This document shows positions 27,432-35,936 of a stretch of 64,000 bases of DNA, one piece after another. Positions within the stretch are counted from its first letter, which is position 1; the number at the start of each line of letters is the position of its first letter. The notes beneath the pieces were generated by a model. It was not told where the DNA came from. It was given only the letters and a program-made list of their open reading frames with translations, and did no database searches. Origin of the DNA: Cupriavidus yeoncheonensis. GTDB taxonomy: Bacteria; Pseudomonadota; Gammaproteobacteria; Burkholderiales; Burkholderiaceae. The DNA lies in assembly GCF_905397275.1 (NCBI RefSeq), contig NZ_CAJPUY010000006.1, positions 124,001 to 188,000 on the forward strand. Direction: 5' to 3'. The translations under genes and the position numbers were made by a program.

Positions 27432-27455
27432 AAGGCCGCCCTTGGGCGGCCTTTT
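27432..27455. terminator. Bidirectional intrinsic terminator
   Basis: AAGGCCGCCC-TT-GGGCGGCCTT followed by TT forms a ten-base-pair stem. It lies between the DUF2917 gene and the convergent higA gene and can serve both, since an A-rich flank is also present for the minus strand. Confidence 0.85.
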
Positions 27456-27467
27456 CCATTCTGCAGC

Positions 27468-27770
27468 TCAGGCTGCGACCGAGTGCCGCTTGATTTCCGC
27501 CAGCTTGGCGGCACCGATCTTTTCTTTCGCCATTTCGGTGTCGTAGTAGGTCTGCAGGTTCATCCAGCTTTGCGCATCAGTGCCGAAGAAGGCCGCGAGG
27601 CGCACCGCGGTGTCTGCGGTGATCGCGCGTTCGCCCTTGACGATCTCGTTGATGCGACGCGGCGGCACATCGATGGCCTTTGCCAGGGCGTACTGGGATA
27701 GGCCGAGCGGTTCGAGCCAATCCGCCTGGAGGATCTCGCCCGGGGTGGCCAGAGGAACTTCGCGAGCCAT
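27468..27770 (-). CDS. higA: HigA-family antitoxin
   Basis: 100-residue XRE-type helix-turn-helix protein of the HigA/VapI family. The opening ATPGEILQADWLEPLGLSQY and the segment ALAKAIDVPPRRINEIVKGE, then RAITADTAVRLAAFFGTDAQ, are the standard HigA signature. It would bind and neutralise the toxin encoded 19 bases upstream and repress the operon. Gene order toxin-first is normal for higBA. The C-terminal tail of about 25 residues is the likely toxin-contact region. Confidence 0.92.
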   Translation of the reverse strand: MAREVPLATPGEILQADWLEPLGLSQYALAKAIDVPPRRINEIVKGERAITADTAVRLAAFFGTDAQSWMNLQTYYDTEMAKEKIGAAKLAEIKRHSVAA

Positions 27771-27789
27771 TGCCTGCTCCTTTCAATGC

Positions 27790-28068
27790 TTAGTGATAGT
27801 CGACAATCTCGACGTCGCTTGCGTTGCCGTCGGCGAACCGGAAGCAGATGCGCCATTGGTCGTTGATCCGTATGCTGAACTGGCCTGCCCGGTCGCCCCT
27901 GAGCGCCTCCAGCCGGTTGTTCGGCGGGACGCGGAGGAAGCTCGGACTATCGGCCGCATGGATTTGCTGCAGTTTCCGGATGGCGGCCCGCTCGATGTTC
28001 GCGAACCGTGCGACCCGGGTGCCCGCGAAAAGCAGGGCAGTGTCACGGCAATTGAACGACGTGATCAT
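27790..28068 (-). CDS. higB: HigB/RelE-family toxin
   Basis: 92-residue toxin of the HigB (RelE-like) family of ribosome-dependent mRNA endonucleases. Typical segments are NIERAAIRKLQQIHAADSPS, RLEALRGDRAGQFSIRINDQ and WRICFRFADG, ending in VEIVDYH. It is the first gene of a minus-strand operon with higA 19 bases behind. A cluster of TAACG/CGTTA dyads begins eight bases before its start codon. The system appears intact: both proteins are full length. Confidence 0.92.
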   Translation of the reverse strand: MITSFNCRDTALLFAGTRVARFANIERAAIRKLQQIHAADSPSFLRVPPNNRLEALRGDRAGQFSIRINDQWRICFRFADGNASDVEIVDYH

Positions 28069-28075
28069 GTGTATG

Positions 28076-28108
28076 ATAACGTATCGCGTTATTAACGCAA
28101 GACGTTAA
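28076..28108. promoter_or_regulatory. Overlapping operator dyads of the higBA operon
   Basis: Three overlapping inverted repeats share the half-site CGTTA/TAACG: ATAACG-N5-CGTTAT (28076-28092), CGTTA-T-TAACG (28087-28097) and TTAACG-N5-CGTTAA (28092-28108). Being immediately upstream of higB, they are the natural autoregulatory sites for the HigA-HigB complex. Confidence 0.65.
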
Positions 28109-28151
28109 TAGAGGCAATGAAGTGATTGGCTTGCCTCGTACGGTAGCTGAC

Positions 28152-28182
28152 TTGCCTTACGTTAACGTTAACGTCATATAAT
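28152..28182 (+). promoter_or_regulatory. icmF promoter with a central palindrome
   Basis: A TATAAT (28177-28182) and a TTGCCT (28152-28157) sit 114 bases before the icmF start. Between them lies ACGTTAACGTTAACGT (28159-28174), a perfect 16-base palindrome, in a position where a bound protein would block RNA polymerase. The half-site GTTAACG resembles the higBA operators 50 bases away. The spacing between the hexamers is 19, slightly long. Confidence 0.5.
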
Positions 28183-28295
28183 CGACAGGCCTCCGCCGCA
28201 ACGGGGGCAGTCCGCACGCACGGCCAAGCCGGCATCAGATCGGCGCATCAGGCTGGCAAGCGGCCGCCAGCCAATCACAGCCAGCGGTGGAGACC

Positions 28296-31200
28296 ATGAC
28301 CGACCTTTCCGATGTGCGCGATGTCCGTCGCGACGCGCCCCAGGCCCAGGGGCGTGGCCCCGTCAACAAGGTGCGTTTCGTCACGGCGGCTGCGCTGTTC
28401 GACGGCCACGACGCGTCGATCAACATCATGCGGCGCATCCTGCAATCCCACGGCTGCGAGGTCATCCACCTCGGCCACAACCGCTCGGTCGATGAAGTGG
28501 TGACCGCGGCCCTGCAAGAGGACGCGCAGGGCATTGCCATTTCCAGCTACCAGGGCGGCCACGTCGAGTACTTCAAGTACATGGTGGACCTGCTGCGCGA
28601 GAAGGGCGGCGCGCAGGTGCAGGTATTCGGCGGCGGTGGCGGCGTGATCGTGCCGGACGAGATCCGCGAGCTGCAGGCCTACGGCGTGGCACGCATCTAC
28701 AGCCCCGAGGACGGCCAGCGCATGGGCCTGGCCGGCATGATTGCCGACATGGTGCAGCGCTGCGACATCGACCTGAGCCGCTACGCACCGACGACGCTGG
28801 ACCCGGTGGCTTCCGGCGACCGCCGCGCGCTGGCGCAGCTCATCACCGCGCTGGAGAACGGCAAAGCGGATCCGGCGCTGGTGGCGGACCTGCACGTGCA
28901 GGCGGACAAGGCCACGGTGCCCGTGCTCGGCATTACCGGCACCGGCGGCGCAGGCAAGTCGTCGCTGACCGACGAGCTGATCCGCCGCATCCGGCTGGAC
29001 CAGCGGGATACGCTGCGCATCGCGGTGATCTCGATCGACCCGTCGCGGCGCAAATCCGGCGGCGCGCTGCTCGGCGACCGCATCCGCATGAACGCGATCA
29101 ACCACCCGAACATCTTCATGCGCTCGCTGGCCACGCGCGAAGCGGGCAGCGAGATCTCGCAGGCGCTCCCCGATGTCATCGCCGCCTGCAAGGTGGCCGG
29201 GTTCGATCTTGTCGTGGTCGAGACTTCGGGCATCGGCCAGGGTGATGCGGCCATCGTGCCGCACGCGGACCTGTCGCTCTACGTGATGACGCCGGAGTTC
29301 GGCGCCGCGAGCCAGCTCGAGAAGATCGACATGCTCGACTTCGCCGACTTCGTCGCCATCAACAAGTTCGACCGCAAGGGCGCGCAGGATGCGTGGCGCG
29401 ACGTGGCCAAGCAGGTGCAGCGCAACCGCGAGCAATGGCATGGCAAGCCCGAGGACATGCCCGTGTACGGCACGCAGGCATCGCGCTTCAACGACGACGG
29501 CGTGACCATGCTGTACCAGGGGCTGCGCGAGGCGCTGGCCGCAAAGGGACTGAAGTTGCAGGCGGGCACGCTGCCGGCGCTGACCGGCCGCATTTCCACG
29601 GGGCAGAACGTCATCGTGCCGCCGCAGCGCAGCCGCTATCTGGCGGAACTGGCCGACACGCTGCGCGGCTATCATCGGCGCGTGGCGGAACAGAGCCGCA
29701 TTGCGCGCGAGCGCCAGCAACTGCGCGCGTCGAGCCGCATGCTTGCGCAAGCGCAGGGCGAAGGCGTCGCTGCGCTGGACAATCTCGCCGCCGAGCGCGA
29801 CGCGGCGCTCGGCGCGCTGGAGCGCAAGCTGCTGGCCATGTGGCCGCAGATGCAGCAGGCGTACAGCGGCGACGACTACGTAGTGAAGATCCGCGACAGG
29901 GAACTGCGCACGCGGCTCGTGACCACTACGCTGTCGGGCACCAAGGTGCGCAAGGTGGTGCTGCCGCGCTTCGAGGATGATGGCGAGGTGTTGAAGTGGC
30001 TGATGCGCGAGAACGTGCCCGGCAGCTTCCCATACACCGCCGGCGTGTTCGCGTTCAAGCGCGAGAACGAAGACCCCACGCGCATGTTTGCCGGCGAAGG
30101 CGATGCCTTCCGCACCAACCGGCGCTTCAAGCTGGTGTCGGAAGGCATGGAAGCCAAGCGGCTCTCGACCGCATTCGACTCGGTCACGCTGTATGGCGAA
30201 GATCCGCACGTGCGCCCGGACATCTACGGCAAGGTCGGCAATTCCGGCGTGTCGATCGCCACGCTCGACGACATGAAGGTGCTGTATGACGGCTTCGACC
30301 TGACCAGCCCGGGCACCTCGGTGTCGATGACGATCAACGGCCCGGCGCCGACCATCCTGGCGATGTTCATGAACACCGCCATCGACCAAAACCTCGACAA
30401 GTTCCGCGCGGACAACGGCCGCGAGCCGAGCGCCGACGAAGAGGCCAAGATCCGCGCGTGGGTGCTGCAGAACGTGCGCGGCACGGTGCAGGCCGACATC
30501 CTCAAGGAAGACCAGGGCCAGAACACCTGCATCTTCTCGACCGAGTTCTCGCTCAAGGTGATGGGCGACATCGCCGAGTACTTCGTGCACCACCAGGTGC
30601 GCAACTTCTACTCGGTGTCGATCTCGGGCTACCACATCGCCGAGGCCGGCGCGAACCCGATCTCGCAGCTCGCCTTCACGCTGGCCAACGGCTTCACCTA
30701 TGTCGAGGCGTACCTGGCGCGCGGCATGCATATCGACGACTTCGCGCCCAACCTGTCGTTCTTCTTTTCGAACGGCATGGACCCGGAATACAGCGTGCTC
30801 GGCCGCGTGGCACGCCGCATCTGGGCGGTGACGATGCGCGACAAGTACGGCGCCAACGAGCGCAGCCAGAAGCTCAAGTACCACATCCAGACCTCGGGCC
30901 GCTCGCTGCACGCGCAGGAGATCGACTTCAACGACATCCGCACCACGCTGCAGGCACTGATAGCGATCTACGACAACTGCAACTCGCTCCACACCAACGC
31001 GTACGACGAGGCCATCACCACGCCCACCGGCGAATCGGTGCGCCGCGCGCTGGCGATCCAGCTGATCATCAACCGCGAATGGGGCGTGGCCAAATGCGAG
31101 AACCCCAACCAGGGCAGCTTTCTGGTCGAGGAGCTGACCGACCTCGTGGAAGAGGCCGTGCTGCAGGAGTTCGAGCGCATTGCCGAGCGCGGCGGCGTGC

Positions 31201-31577
31201 TCGGCGCGATGGAGACCGGCTACCAGCGCGGCAAGATCCAGGAGGAGTCGCTGTACTACGAGCAGCTCAAGCACGACGGCACGCTGCCCATCATCGGCGT
31301 GAACACATTCCGCAATCCGGACGGCGACCCGCTTCCGCAGAAGCTGGAACTGGCGCGCTCCAGCGAAGCCGAGAAGCAGAGCCAGCTCGACCGCCTGGCC
31401 GCGTTCCAGCAGGCGCATGCCGACGCGGCGCCCGCCATGCTGCAGCGGCTGCGCCAGGCCGTGATCGACAACCAGAATGTGTTTGCGGTGCTGATGGATG
31501 CGGTGCGCGTGTGCTCTCTGGGGCAGATTTCGCACGCGCTGTTCGAGGTCGGAGGCCAGTACCGCCGCAATATGTGA
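28296..31577 (+). CDS. icmF: Fused isobutyryl-CoA mutase IcmF
   Basis: 1093 residues, the length of the characterised Cupriavidus enzyme. Order of parts: a B12-binding domain with the cobalt-coordinating His38 in [12 protein letters not shown] and [12 protein letters not shown]; a MeaI-type G-protein chaperone with the P-loop GTGGAGKSS near residue 215 and NKFD; then, from about 560, the TIM-barrel substrate domain with the mutase core [20 protein letters not shown] and [19 protein letters not shown]. It interconverts isobutyryl-CoA and n-butyryl-CoA by adenosylcobalamin radical chemistry, in the cytoplasm, and its GTPase part loads and protects the cofactor. The ATG at 28296 is chosen over one nine bases upstream because GGTGGAG precedes it properly. 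It is the first gene of a fatty-acyl group with 3-hydroxybutyryl-CoA dehydrogenase downstream. Confidence 0.97.
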   Translation: MTDLSDVRDVRRDAPQAQGRGPVNKVRFVTAAALFDGHDASINIMRRILQSHGCEVIHLGHNRSVDEVVTAALQEDAQGIAISSYQGGHVEYFKYMVDLLREKGGAQVQVFGGGGGVIVPDEIRELQAYGVARIYSPEDGQRMGLAGMIADMVQRCDIDLSRYAPTTLDPVASGDRRALAQLITALENGKADPALVADLHVQADKATVPVLGITGTGGAGKSSLTDELIRRIRLDQRDTLRIAVISIDPSRRKSGGALLGDRIRMNAINHPNIFMRSLATREAGSEISQALPDVIAACKVAGFDLVVVETSGIGQGDAAIVPHADLSLYVMTPEFGAASQLEKIDMLDFADFVAINKFDRKGAQDAWRDVAKQVQRNREQWHGKPEDMPVYGTQASRFNDDGVTMLYQGLREALAAKGLKLQAGTLPALTGRISTGQNVIVPPQRSRYLAELADTLRGYHRRVAEQSRIARERQQLRASSRMLAQAQGEGVAALDNLAAERDAALGALERKLLAMWPQMQQAYSGDDYVVKIRDRELRTRLVTTTLSGTKVRKVVLPRFEDDGEVLKWLMRENVPGSFPYTAGVFAFKRENEDPTRMFAGEGDAFRTNRRFKLVSEGMEAKRLSTAFDSVTLYGEDPHVRPDIYGKVGNSGVSIATLDDMKVLYDGFDLTSPGTSVSMTINGPAPTILAMFMNTAIDQNLDKFRADNGREPSADEEAKIRAWVLQNVRGTVQADILKEDQGQNTCIFSTEFSLKVMGDIAEYFVHHQVRNFYSVSISGYHIAEAGANPISQLAFTLANGFTYVEAYLARGMHIDDFAPNLSFFFSNGMDPEYSVLGRVARRIWAVTMRDKYGANERSQKLKYHIQTSGRSLHAQEIDFNDIRTTLQALIAIYDNCNSLHTNAYDEAITTPTGESVRRALAIQLIINREWGVAKCENPNQGSFLVEELTDLVEEAVLQEFERIAERGGVLGAMETGYQRGKIQEESLYYEQLKHDGTLPIIGVNTFRNPDGDPLPQKLELARSSEAEKQSQLDRLAAFQQAHADAAPAMLQRLRQAVIDNQNVFAVLMDAVRVCSLGQISHALFEVGGQYRRNM

Positions 31578-31606
31578 AACAAAAGGCAGGAAAACAGCCC
31601 TGAATC

Positions 31607-31646
31607 CGGGGGCGGCGGGGGGCTGTCACGGCCACGGCCGCCCCCG
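31607..31646 (+). other. GC-rich hairpin after icmF
   Basis: CGGGGGCGGC (31607-31616) pairs with GCCGCCCCCG (31637-31646) around a 20-base loop. There is no T-tract after it, so at best it is a weak terminator or an mRNA 3'-end stabiliser between icmF and the HIT gene. Confidence 0.45.
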
Positions 31647-31699
31647 TGCGTTAAACTCGAAGGCTCCGCCGGATTCCGGAACGACCGCTGCACCCGACC

Positions 31700-32137
31700 A
31701 TGAACAGCCAGTACGACACGAACAACGTTTTTGCGAAGATCCTGCGCGGGGAAATTCCGTGCAACAAGGTCTATGAAGATGCCGAAACCATCGCCTTCAT
31801 GGACATCATGCCGCAATCCGACGGCCATACCCTGGTAGTGCCGAAGGAAGCCGCGGTCAACCTGTTCGACCTGTCCGAAGCCGGCGCCGAGGCCGCGATC
31901 CGCACCACGCAGCGCGTCGCGCGCGCGGTGCGCCAGGCGTTCAATCCGGACGGGTTGTCCATCGGCCAGTTCAATGGCGCCGCGGCCGGCCAGACCGTTC
32001 CGCACGTGCATTTCCATATCGTGCCGCGCTATTCGGACCAGACGCTGCGCGGCCACGCGCGCGACATGCAGAATCCGGATCTGCTCAAGGCCCACGCGGA
32101 GCGCGTCATCGCCGCGCTGCGCGAACAGGCAGCCTGA
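31700..32137 (+). CDS. HIT-family nucleotide-binding hydrolase
   Basis: 145-residue histidine-triad protein, usually a purine-nucleoside phosphoramidase or dinucleotide hydrolase. The catalytic triad motif is HVHFHIVPRY; the opening NVFAKILRGEIPCNKVYEDA and GHTLVVPKEAAVNLFDLSEA are family standards. It sits between icmF and the 3-hydroxyacyl-CoA dehydrogenase gene, with 122 and 45 bases of spacing, so it may be transcribed with either; the physiological substrate is unknown. Confidence 0.93.
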   Translation: MNSQYDTNNVFAKILRGEIPCNKVYEDAETIAFMDIMPQSDGHTLVVPKEAAVNLFDLSEAGAEAAIRTTQRVARAVRQAFNPDGLSIGQFNGAAAGQTVPHVHFHIVPRYSDQTLRGHARDMQNPDLLKAHAERVIAALREQAA

Positions 32138-32182
32138 GCGTCCGCGAAGAACGAATATATAACCAGCAACGAGGAAGAAGAG

Positions 32183-33037
32183 ATGGCAATCAGGACAGTG
32201 GGCATCGTGGGTGCCGGCACCATGGGCAACGGCATCGCGCAGGCCTGCGCGGTGGTGGGCCTGGACGTGGTGATGGTGGACATCAGTGACGCAGCGGTGC
32301 AGAAGGGCGTTGCCGCCGTTGCCGGCAGCCTGGACCGCCTGATCAAGAAGGACAAGATCAGCGAGGCCGACAAGGCCGCCGCGCTCGCGCGCATCCACGG
32401 CTCCACCGCGTATGAAGACCTGAAGAAGGCCGACATCGTGATCGAGGCCGCCACCGAGAACTATGACCTGAAGGTCAAGATCCTCAAGCAGATCGACGGC
32501 ATCGTCGGCGAGAACGTGATCATCGCCTCGAACACCTCGTCGATCTCGATCACCAAGCTGGCCGCCGTGACCAGCCGTCCCGACCGCTTCATCGGCATGC
32601 ACTTCTTCAACCCGGTGCCGGTGATGGCGCTGGTGGAACTGATCCGCGGCCTGCAGACCAGCGACGCCGCCCACGCCGACGTCGAGGCGCTGGCCAGGGA
32701 ACTGGGCAAGTACCCGATCACGGTGAAGAACAGCCCGGGCTTCGTAGTCAACCGCATCCTGTGCCCGATGATCAACGAGGCCTTCTGCGTGCTGGGCGAA
32801 GGCCTGGCCTCGCCGGAAGAAATCGACGAAGGCATGAAGCTCGGCTGCAACCACCCGATCGGGCCGCTGGCGCTGGCCGACATGATCGGCCTGGACACCA
32901 TGCTGGCCGTCATGGAAGTGCTGTACACCGAATTTGCCGATCCGAAGTACCGCCCGGCCATGCTGATGCGCGAGATGGTGGCCGCGGGCTACCTGGGCCG
33001 CAAGACCGGCCGTGGCGTGTACGTCTACAGCAAGTAA
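32183..33037 (+). CDS. paaH: 3-hydroxybutyryl-CoA dehydrogenase
   Basis: 284-residue NAD-dependent short-chain 3-hydroxyacyl-CoA dehydrogenase. The Rossmann motif is VGIVGAGTMGNGIAQACA; the catalytic His-Glu pair is in MHFFNPVPVMALVELIRG; SPGFVVNRILCPMINEA opens the C-terminal helical domain. It oxidises (S)-3-hydroxybutyryl-CoA to acetoacetyl-CoA, which serves butyrate, poly-hydroxybutyrate-related or phenylacetate degradation. GAGGAAGAAG precedes the ATG. Placement behind icmF fits a butyryl/isobutyryl-CoA catabolic theme. A strong terminator follows. Confidence 0.94.
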   Translation: MAIRTVGIVGAGTMGNGIAQACAVVGLDVVMVDISDAAVQKGVAAVAGSLDRLIKKDKISEADKAAALARIHGSTAYEDLKKADIVIEAATENYDLKVKILKQIDGIVGENVIIASNTSSISITKLAAVTSRPDRFIGMHFFNPVPVMALVELIRGLQTSDAAHADVEALARELGKYPITVKNSPGFVVNRILCPMINEAFCVLGEGLASPEEIDEGMKLGCNHPIGPLALADMIGLDTMLAVMEVLYTEFADPKYRPAMLMREMVAAGYLGRKTGRGVYVYSK

Positions 33038-33080
33038 GACGCCAATGCTCTCCGCGCGGCAGCGCGGTGTGCAGCAATCG

Positions 33081-33113
33081 CCGGCCGCCAGCGAGGCGGC
33101 CGGTTTCTTTTTT
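33081..33113 (+). terminator. Intrinsic terminator after the hydroxybutyryl-CoA dehydrogenase gene
   Basis: CCGGCCGCC-AGCGA-GGCGGCCGG followed by TTTCTTTTTT is a perfect nine-base-pair stem with a ten-base T-rich tail. Confidence 0.95.
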
Positions 33114-33241
33114 GGCGGTGGTCCGGCTTTGCGCCGTGAAAGCCGCTTACATGGCTTTAACTGCCGAAACAATTCCCTGTCGCCGTTTACGCGGCTCTAG
33201 CGTTAGAGTGAATCATGCATCGAAGAAACAAGAGGAACCTC

Positions 33242-33622
33242 ATGATCCGCCCCGTTCTTTCTGCCCTGGCGCTCGGCGCATTGTCGCTGGCAGTGGTCAG
33301 TCCAGCCATGGCACGTGTTGATGTCGGCGTGAGTATCGGGGTGCCCGCGCCCGTGTATGTGGCTCCGGCCCCGGTCTATGTGGCGCCTCCTCCGCCTCCG
33401 CCGGTCTATGTGGCGCCGCCGCCTGTTGTTTACGGGCCGCCGCCCGTGGTCTATGGCCCGGCGCCGGTGGTGGTGGCACCGGCCGTCGTGATCGGCTGGC
33501 ATGGTGACCGCTATTGGGATGGCCGGCGCTGGTACGGTCGCAACGAGTGGTACGGCCGCGGTCATGGTCATGGTCACGGTGATGGCCACGGCCATCGCCA
33601 CCACGGTCATGACGACGATTGA
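33242..33622 (+). CDS. Small exported Pro/Val-repeat, His-tailed protein
   Basis: 126 residues: a signal peptide ending at VSPAMA, a central region of repeated PVYVAP/PPVVYGP units (about residues 35-80), a short aromatic domain GDRYWDGRRWYGRNEWYGRG, and a tail that is almost only Gly, His and Asp. AGAGGA upstream supports the start at 33242. Proteins of this make-up occur widely in Burkholderiaceae envelopes and are of unknown function; the tail would be able to bind Ni, Zn or Cu. It stands as a single-gene unit. Confidence 0.75.
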   Translation: MIRPVLSALALGALSLAVVSPAMARVDVGVSIGVPAPVYVAPAPVYVAPPPPPPVYVAPPPVVYGPPPVVYGPAPVVVAPAVVIGWHGDRYWDGRRWYGRNEWYGRGHGHGHGDGHGHRHHGHDDD

Positions 33623-33713
33623 TGCCGGTGTGATCGCAGGGACAGCTTTTGGTGCCGTTTCAGCTATAACTCTGAAGTGACTCTGAAATGCGGATCCACC
33701 ACCGGAGACGGCA

Positions 33714-33869
33714 ATGCAAAGATCCTGTCTGGCTGTCCTGCTTCTGACCCTGTCGCTCACTGGCTGTGTCTCGGTCAGTAGCAGCGATCCCAATCCTCCG
33801 GCCAACAATGCCGGGGCGAGACCGTCGTCCGGTACTACGGTCACCTGTCCGCAGGGCGGCTGCTACTGA
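33714..33869 (+). CDS. Small lipoprotein, 51 residues
   Basis: MQRSCLAVLLLTLSLTGC is a lipoprotein signal with the lipobox LTGC, leaving a mature peptide of only about 34 residues that ends TVTCPQGGCY. GGAGACGG precedes the ATG at a normal distance. The two closing cysteines (CPQGGC) could form a disulfide. The last seven bases overlap the end of the convergent DUF2459 gene. Function unknown; the strong signal and ribosome site make it likely real despite the size. Confidence 0.65.
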   Translation: MQRSCLAVLLLTLSLTGCVSVSSSDPNPPANNAGARPSSGTTVTCPQGGCY

Positions 33870-34594
33870 CCATCCGGTAGTCTTCGGGGCGTCAGCCCCG
33901 CGCCCGCCTGCTCTGCGGCGATCCGCCTGACCTGCATCATGATGTCGTCCGCGAAGACCGCGACCGGAGCCAGTGGCAGCCCGGCGTGGCGCAACGCGTC
34001 GGCGGTCCAGGTATTGCACGTGTAGAGCAGGCTGTAGGCGGCTGTCGCCGGCAGGTAGGCGCCGCCTTCATAGGGGCCATCGCCAAGGTGCACGGGGCCA
34101 TTCTCCCCATCCCGCTGCACAGCGTTGCGCAGGTACGCACGCAATCCTTCCAGTCCGGCCTGGCTGACCGCCAGGCTGACCACATTGCCGGCGCCGAACG
34201 CCGCGGCCGGTGGCGCGCGCAGGGCGCTCAGCAGTACCACGCCGCGCCCCGGCACCAGCGCCAGCAGCATGGTGACCACGTCATGCTTGCGCCGTACCAC
34301 GTAGGAGCGGTCGCCGAAGCCGAAACAGAGATAGCGCACGTCGTCGAACCCGCTGGCCAGGCGGCGGACCTCCGCGTCCGCATCCTCGCTGCGCAGGCAG
34401 ACATCGGTGTGCCAGTCGCGTGCCACGACGTCGATGCTGGCCGCAACCGGGACGGCGGGCATGCCGGACGGCGCCGGCGGCAGCGGGGCGCATGCGGCTG
34501 CCACCATCGCCAGGGTGCAGGTCAGGGTCCGGCTGGCTGAAGGGACGGCTGAAGGGACGGCGGAAGGGACAGCGGAAAGGACGGCGCGGCGCAC
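33863..34594 (-). CDS. DUF2459 domain lipoprotein
   Basis: 243 residues with a probable lipobox in LAMVAAAC, then the DUF2459 core: DVVARDWHTDVCLRSED, YLCFGFGDRSYVVRRK and YTCNTWTADALRHAGLPLAP. The conserved His and Cys residues suggest a papain-like envelope hydrolase, which is not proven. The gene starts at a GTG two bases after the DUF3293 stop, so it is co-transcribed. The N-terminal stretch encodes SAVP repeats from four tandem 12-base units, lengthening the signal region in an unusual way; a later start is therefore possible. Confidence 0.7.
   Translation of the reverse strand: MRRAVLSAVPSAVPSAVPSASRTLTCTLAMVAAACAPLPPAPSGMPAVPVAASIDVVARDWHTDVCLRSEDADAEVRRLASGFDDVRYLCFGFGDRSYVVRRKHDVVTMLLALVPGRGVVLLSALRAPPAAAFGAGNVVSLAVSQAGLEGLRAYLRNAVQRDGENGPVHLGDGPYEGGAYLPATAAYSLLYTCNTWTADALRHAGLPLAPVAVFADDIMMQVRRIAAEQAGAGLTPRRLPDGQ
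34535..34582 (-). repeat. Four tandem 12-base units in the DUF2459 signal region
   Basis: Plus-strand units GGCTGAAGGGAC (34535), GGCTGAAGGGAC (34547), GGCGGAAGGGAC (34559) and AGCGGAAAGGAC (34571), two identical and two diverged. Each encodes a Ser-Ala-Val-Pro type block on the minus strand, and since the unit is a multiple of three, copy number changes would not break the frame. Confidence 0.9.
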
Positions 34595-34596
34595 GT

Positions 34597-35025
34597 TCAG
34601 CGCAACAGGATCAGCCGCGGCACGGCATCGGCACCGCTCCAGACGATGGCGTTCTGGCCGTGCTTGGTGCCGAGCGCGCTGGCGGCGTCGAGCGATATAC
34701 CGGGAACCAGGAAGCTCGGCTCGCCGGGCCAGCCGTTGTCCGGATGCTGGCCTGTACCCGGGATGGCCGCAAAGCCGAGCCGCGCGAGCTCATCGGCCAG
34801 CGCCTGTTGCCGCGCATCGTTGCGCGCGGCATCGCAGGGCTGGCTGAACGGATTCGCCGCCGTGATGAACGCGCTCGATGCCACACGCAGGCGTGCATGC
34901 AAGGCGGCCAGCGGTGCGCTGGACTGGTCGATCTTCAGTATCAGCGGCGCGTCGCCATGGACGCAGTATTCGGTCTCGCGATAGGCCCGCAGCGTGGCGT
35001 CGTCGATCGCGGTGCGCGCCGGCAT
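34597..35025 (-). CDS. DUF3293 domain protein
   Basis: 142-residue cytoplasmic protein matching DUF3293: LRAYRETEYCVHGDAPLILK, SSAFITAANPFSQPC, the motif EPSFLVPGISLDAA and the ending KHGQNAIVWSGADAVPRLIL. The ATG at 35025 lies four bases after the Crp/Fnr stop, giving a tight operon; an earlier in-frame start inside the regulator gene is less likely. The family has no known biochemical function. Confidence 0.75.
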   Translation of the reverse strand: MPARTAIDDATLRAYRETEYCVHGDAPLILKIDQSSAPLAALHARLRVASSAFITAANPFSQPCDAARNDARQQALADELARLGFAAIPGTGQHPDNGWPGEPSFLVPGISLDAASALGTKHGQNAIVWSGADAVPRLILLR

Positions 35026-35029
35026 GGTG

Positions 35030-35698
35030 TCACTCGCCGTACTGGCGCAGCCCGTCAAGGTCCAGCACCTGGATCACGCCGTAGTCCACGCGCACCAGGC
35101 CCTGCTGTTCGAGCACCTTGAGCGCCTGGTTGGCGCGCTGGCGCGAAATGCCGGCGAGCAGGCCGATCTCTTCCTGCGAGATCTCGAGCGTGTTGCCGAT
35201 GCCCGGATAGAGATGCTCATTGAACAGCGACGACACCGCACGTGCCACGCGCGAGTCGATGTCGAGCAGGCGCTCGTACTCCACCGCGGCGATGAACTGG
35301 CCAAGCCGCTCGTTGAACTGCGTGAGCAGGAAGCGCGTGAACGGCAGGCTGGTATCCAGCAACCACTGAAAAGTCTCGCGCGGCAGGAAGGCGATGGTCG
35401 AGCGGCGCAGCGCCATCACGTCGTACTTGCGGATCTCCGACTTGAGCACCGCGCCTTCGCCGAACCAGCCGCCGGTCGGCACGCCGGTGAAGGTGACGGA
35501 CTTGCCCGACGGCGACACGGTAGTGATCTTGACGATGCCTTCGAGCACGCCCAGCCAGTGCTCGGCCATGTCACCCTTGTGACAGACGTAGTCGCCCTGC
35601 GTGTACTCGCGCACGAACATCGCGCGGCGCACGCGTTCACGCTGCTCCGGACTGAGGTCCGCGGCCCATACGCAGCGGTCGACGAAATCGTTCAGCAT
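35030..35698 (-). CDS. Crp/Fnr-family transcriptional regulator
   Basis: 222-residue regulator with an N-terminal cyclic-nucleotide-binding-like barrel (YVCHKGDMAEHWLGVLEGIV, TGVPTGGWFGEGAVL) and a C-terminal winged helix (EISQEEIGLLAGISRQRANQ, ALKVLEQQGLVRVDYG). It has no cysteine cluster for an Fe-S centre. It is divergent from the acyl-CoA ligase/ABC transporter operon and heads the DUF3293-DUF2459 operon. A dyad TTGTCAC-N4-GTGACAA lies 35 bases before its start, in a good position for autoregulation and for control of the divergent operon. The effector is unknown. Confidence 0.9.
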   Translation of the reverse strand: MLNDFVDRCVWAADLSPEQRERVRRAMFVREYTQGDYVCHKGDMAEHWLGVLEGIVKITTVSPSGKSVTFTGVPTGGWFGEGAVLKSEIRKYDVMALRRSTIAFLPRETFQWLLDTSLPFTRFLLTQFNERLGQFIAAVEYERLLDIDSRVARAVSSLFNEHLYPGIGNTLEISQEEIGLLAGISRQRANQALKVLEQQGLVRVDYGVIQVLDLDGLRQYGE

Positions 35699-35733
35699 GG
35701 CCTGGAAAGGATCCTGTAGGGATTAACCCGGAA

Positions 35734-35751
35734 TTGTCACCGGCGTGACAA
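35734..35751. promoter_or_regulatory. Crp/Fnr-type dyad between the regulator and the ligase operon
   Basis: TTGTCAC-CGGC-GTGACAA is an inverted repeat with perfect seven-base arms and a four-base spacer, the geometry bound by Crp/Fnr-family dimers (TTGAT-N4-ATCAA for Fnr). It is next to the regulator's own start and 186 bases from the acyl-CoA ligase start. Confidence 0.6.
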
Positions 35752-35936
35752 CCCGGGGGGAGGGCATCGGCTATCTTACGATCACTACGGAGCCGGCAAG
35801 TGCCACAACACAAGGCACGACGGGCTTGATGCGCTGCGGCATGACAGCCGCCAGGCAAAACAGGCCAAGTATAACGACCCGGACCGGCGCTTGACACCGC
35901 GCGTGGATCCCCACGGCGGAGGGACAGGAGACAGCC

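Noticed and set aside
27468-28068. higBA as part of a larger defence island
   Set aside because: No restriction, abortive-infection, integrase or other defence gene is near; the flanking genes are metabolic.
28275-31535. A minus-strand open frame of over 1000 codons opposite icmF
   Set aside because: It is the antisense shadow of icmF with no motif, and IcmF is a near-full match to a known enzyme.
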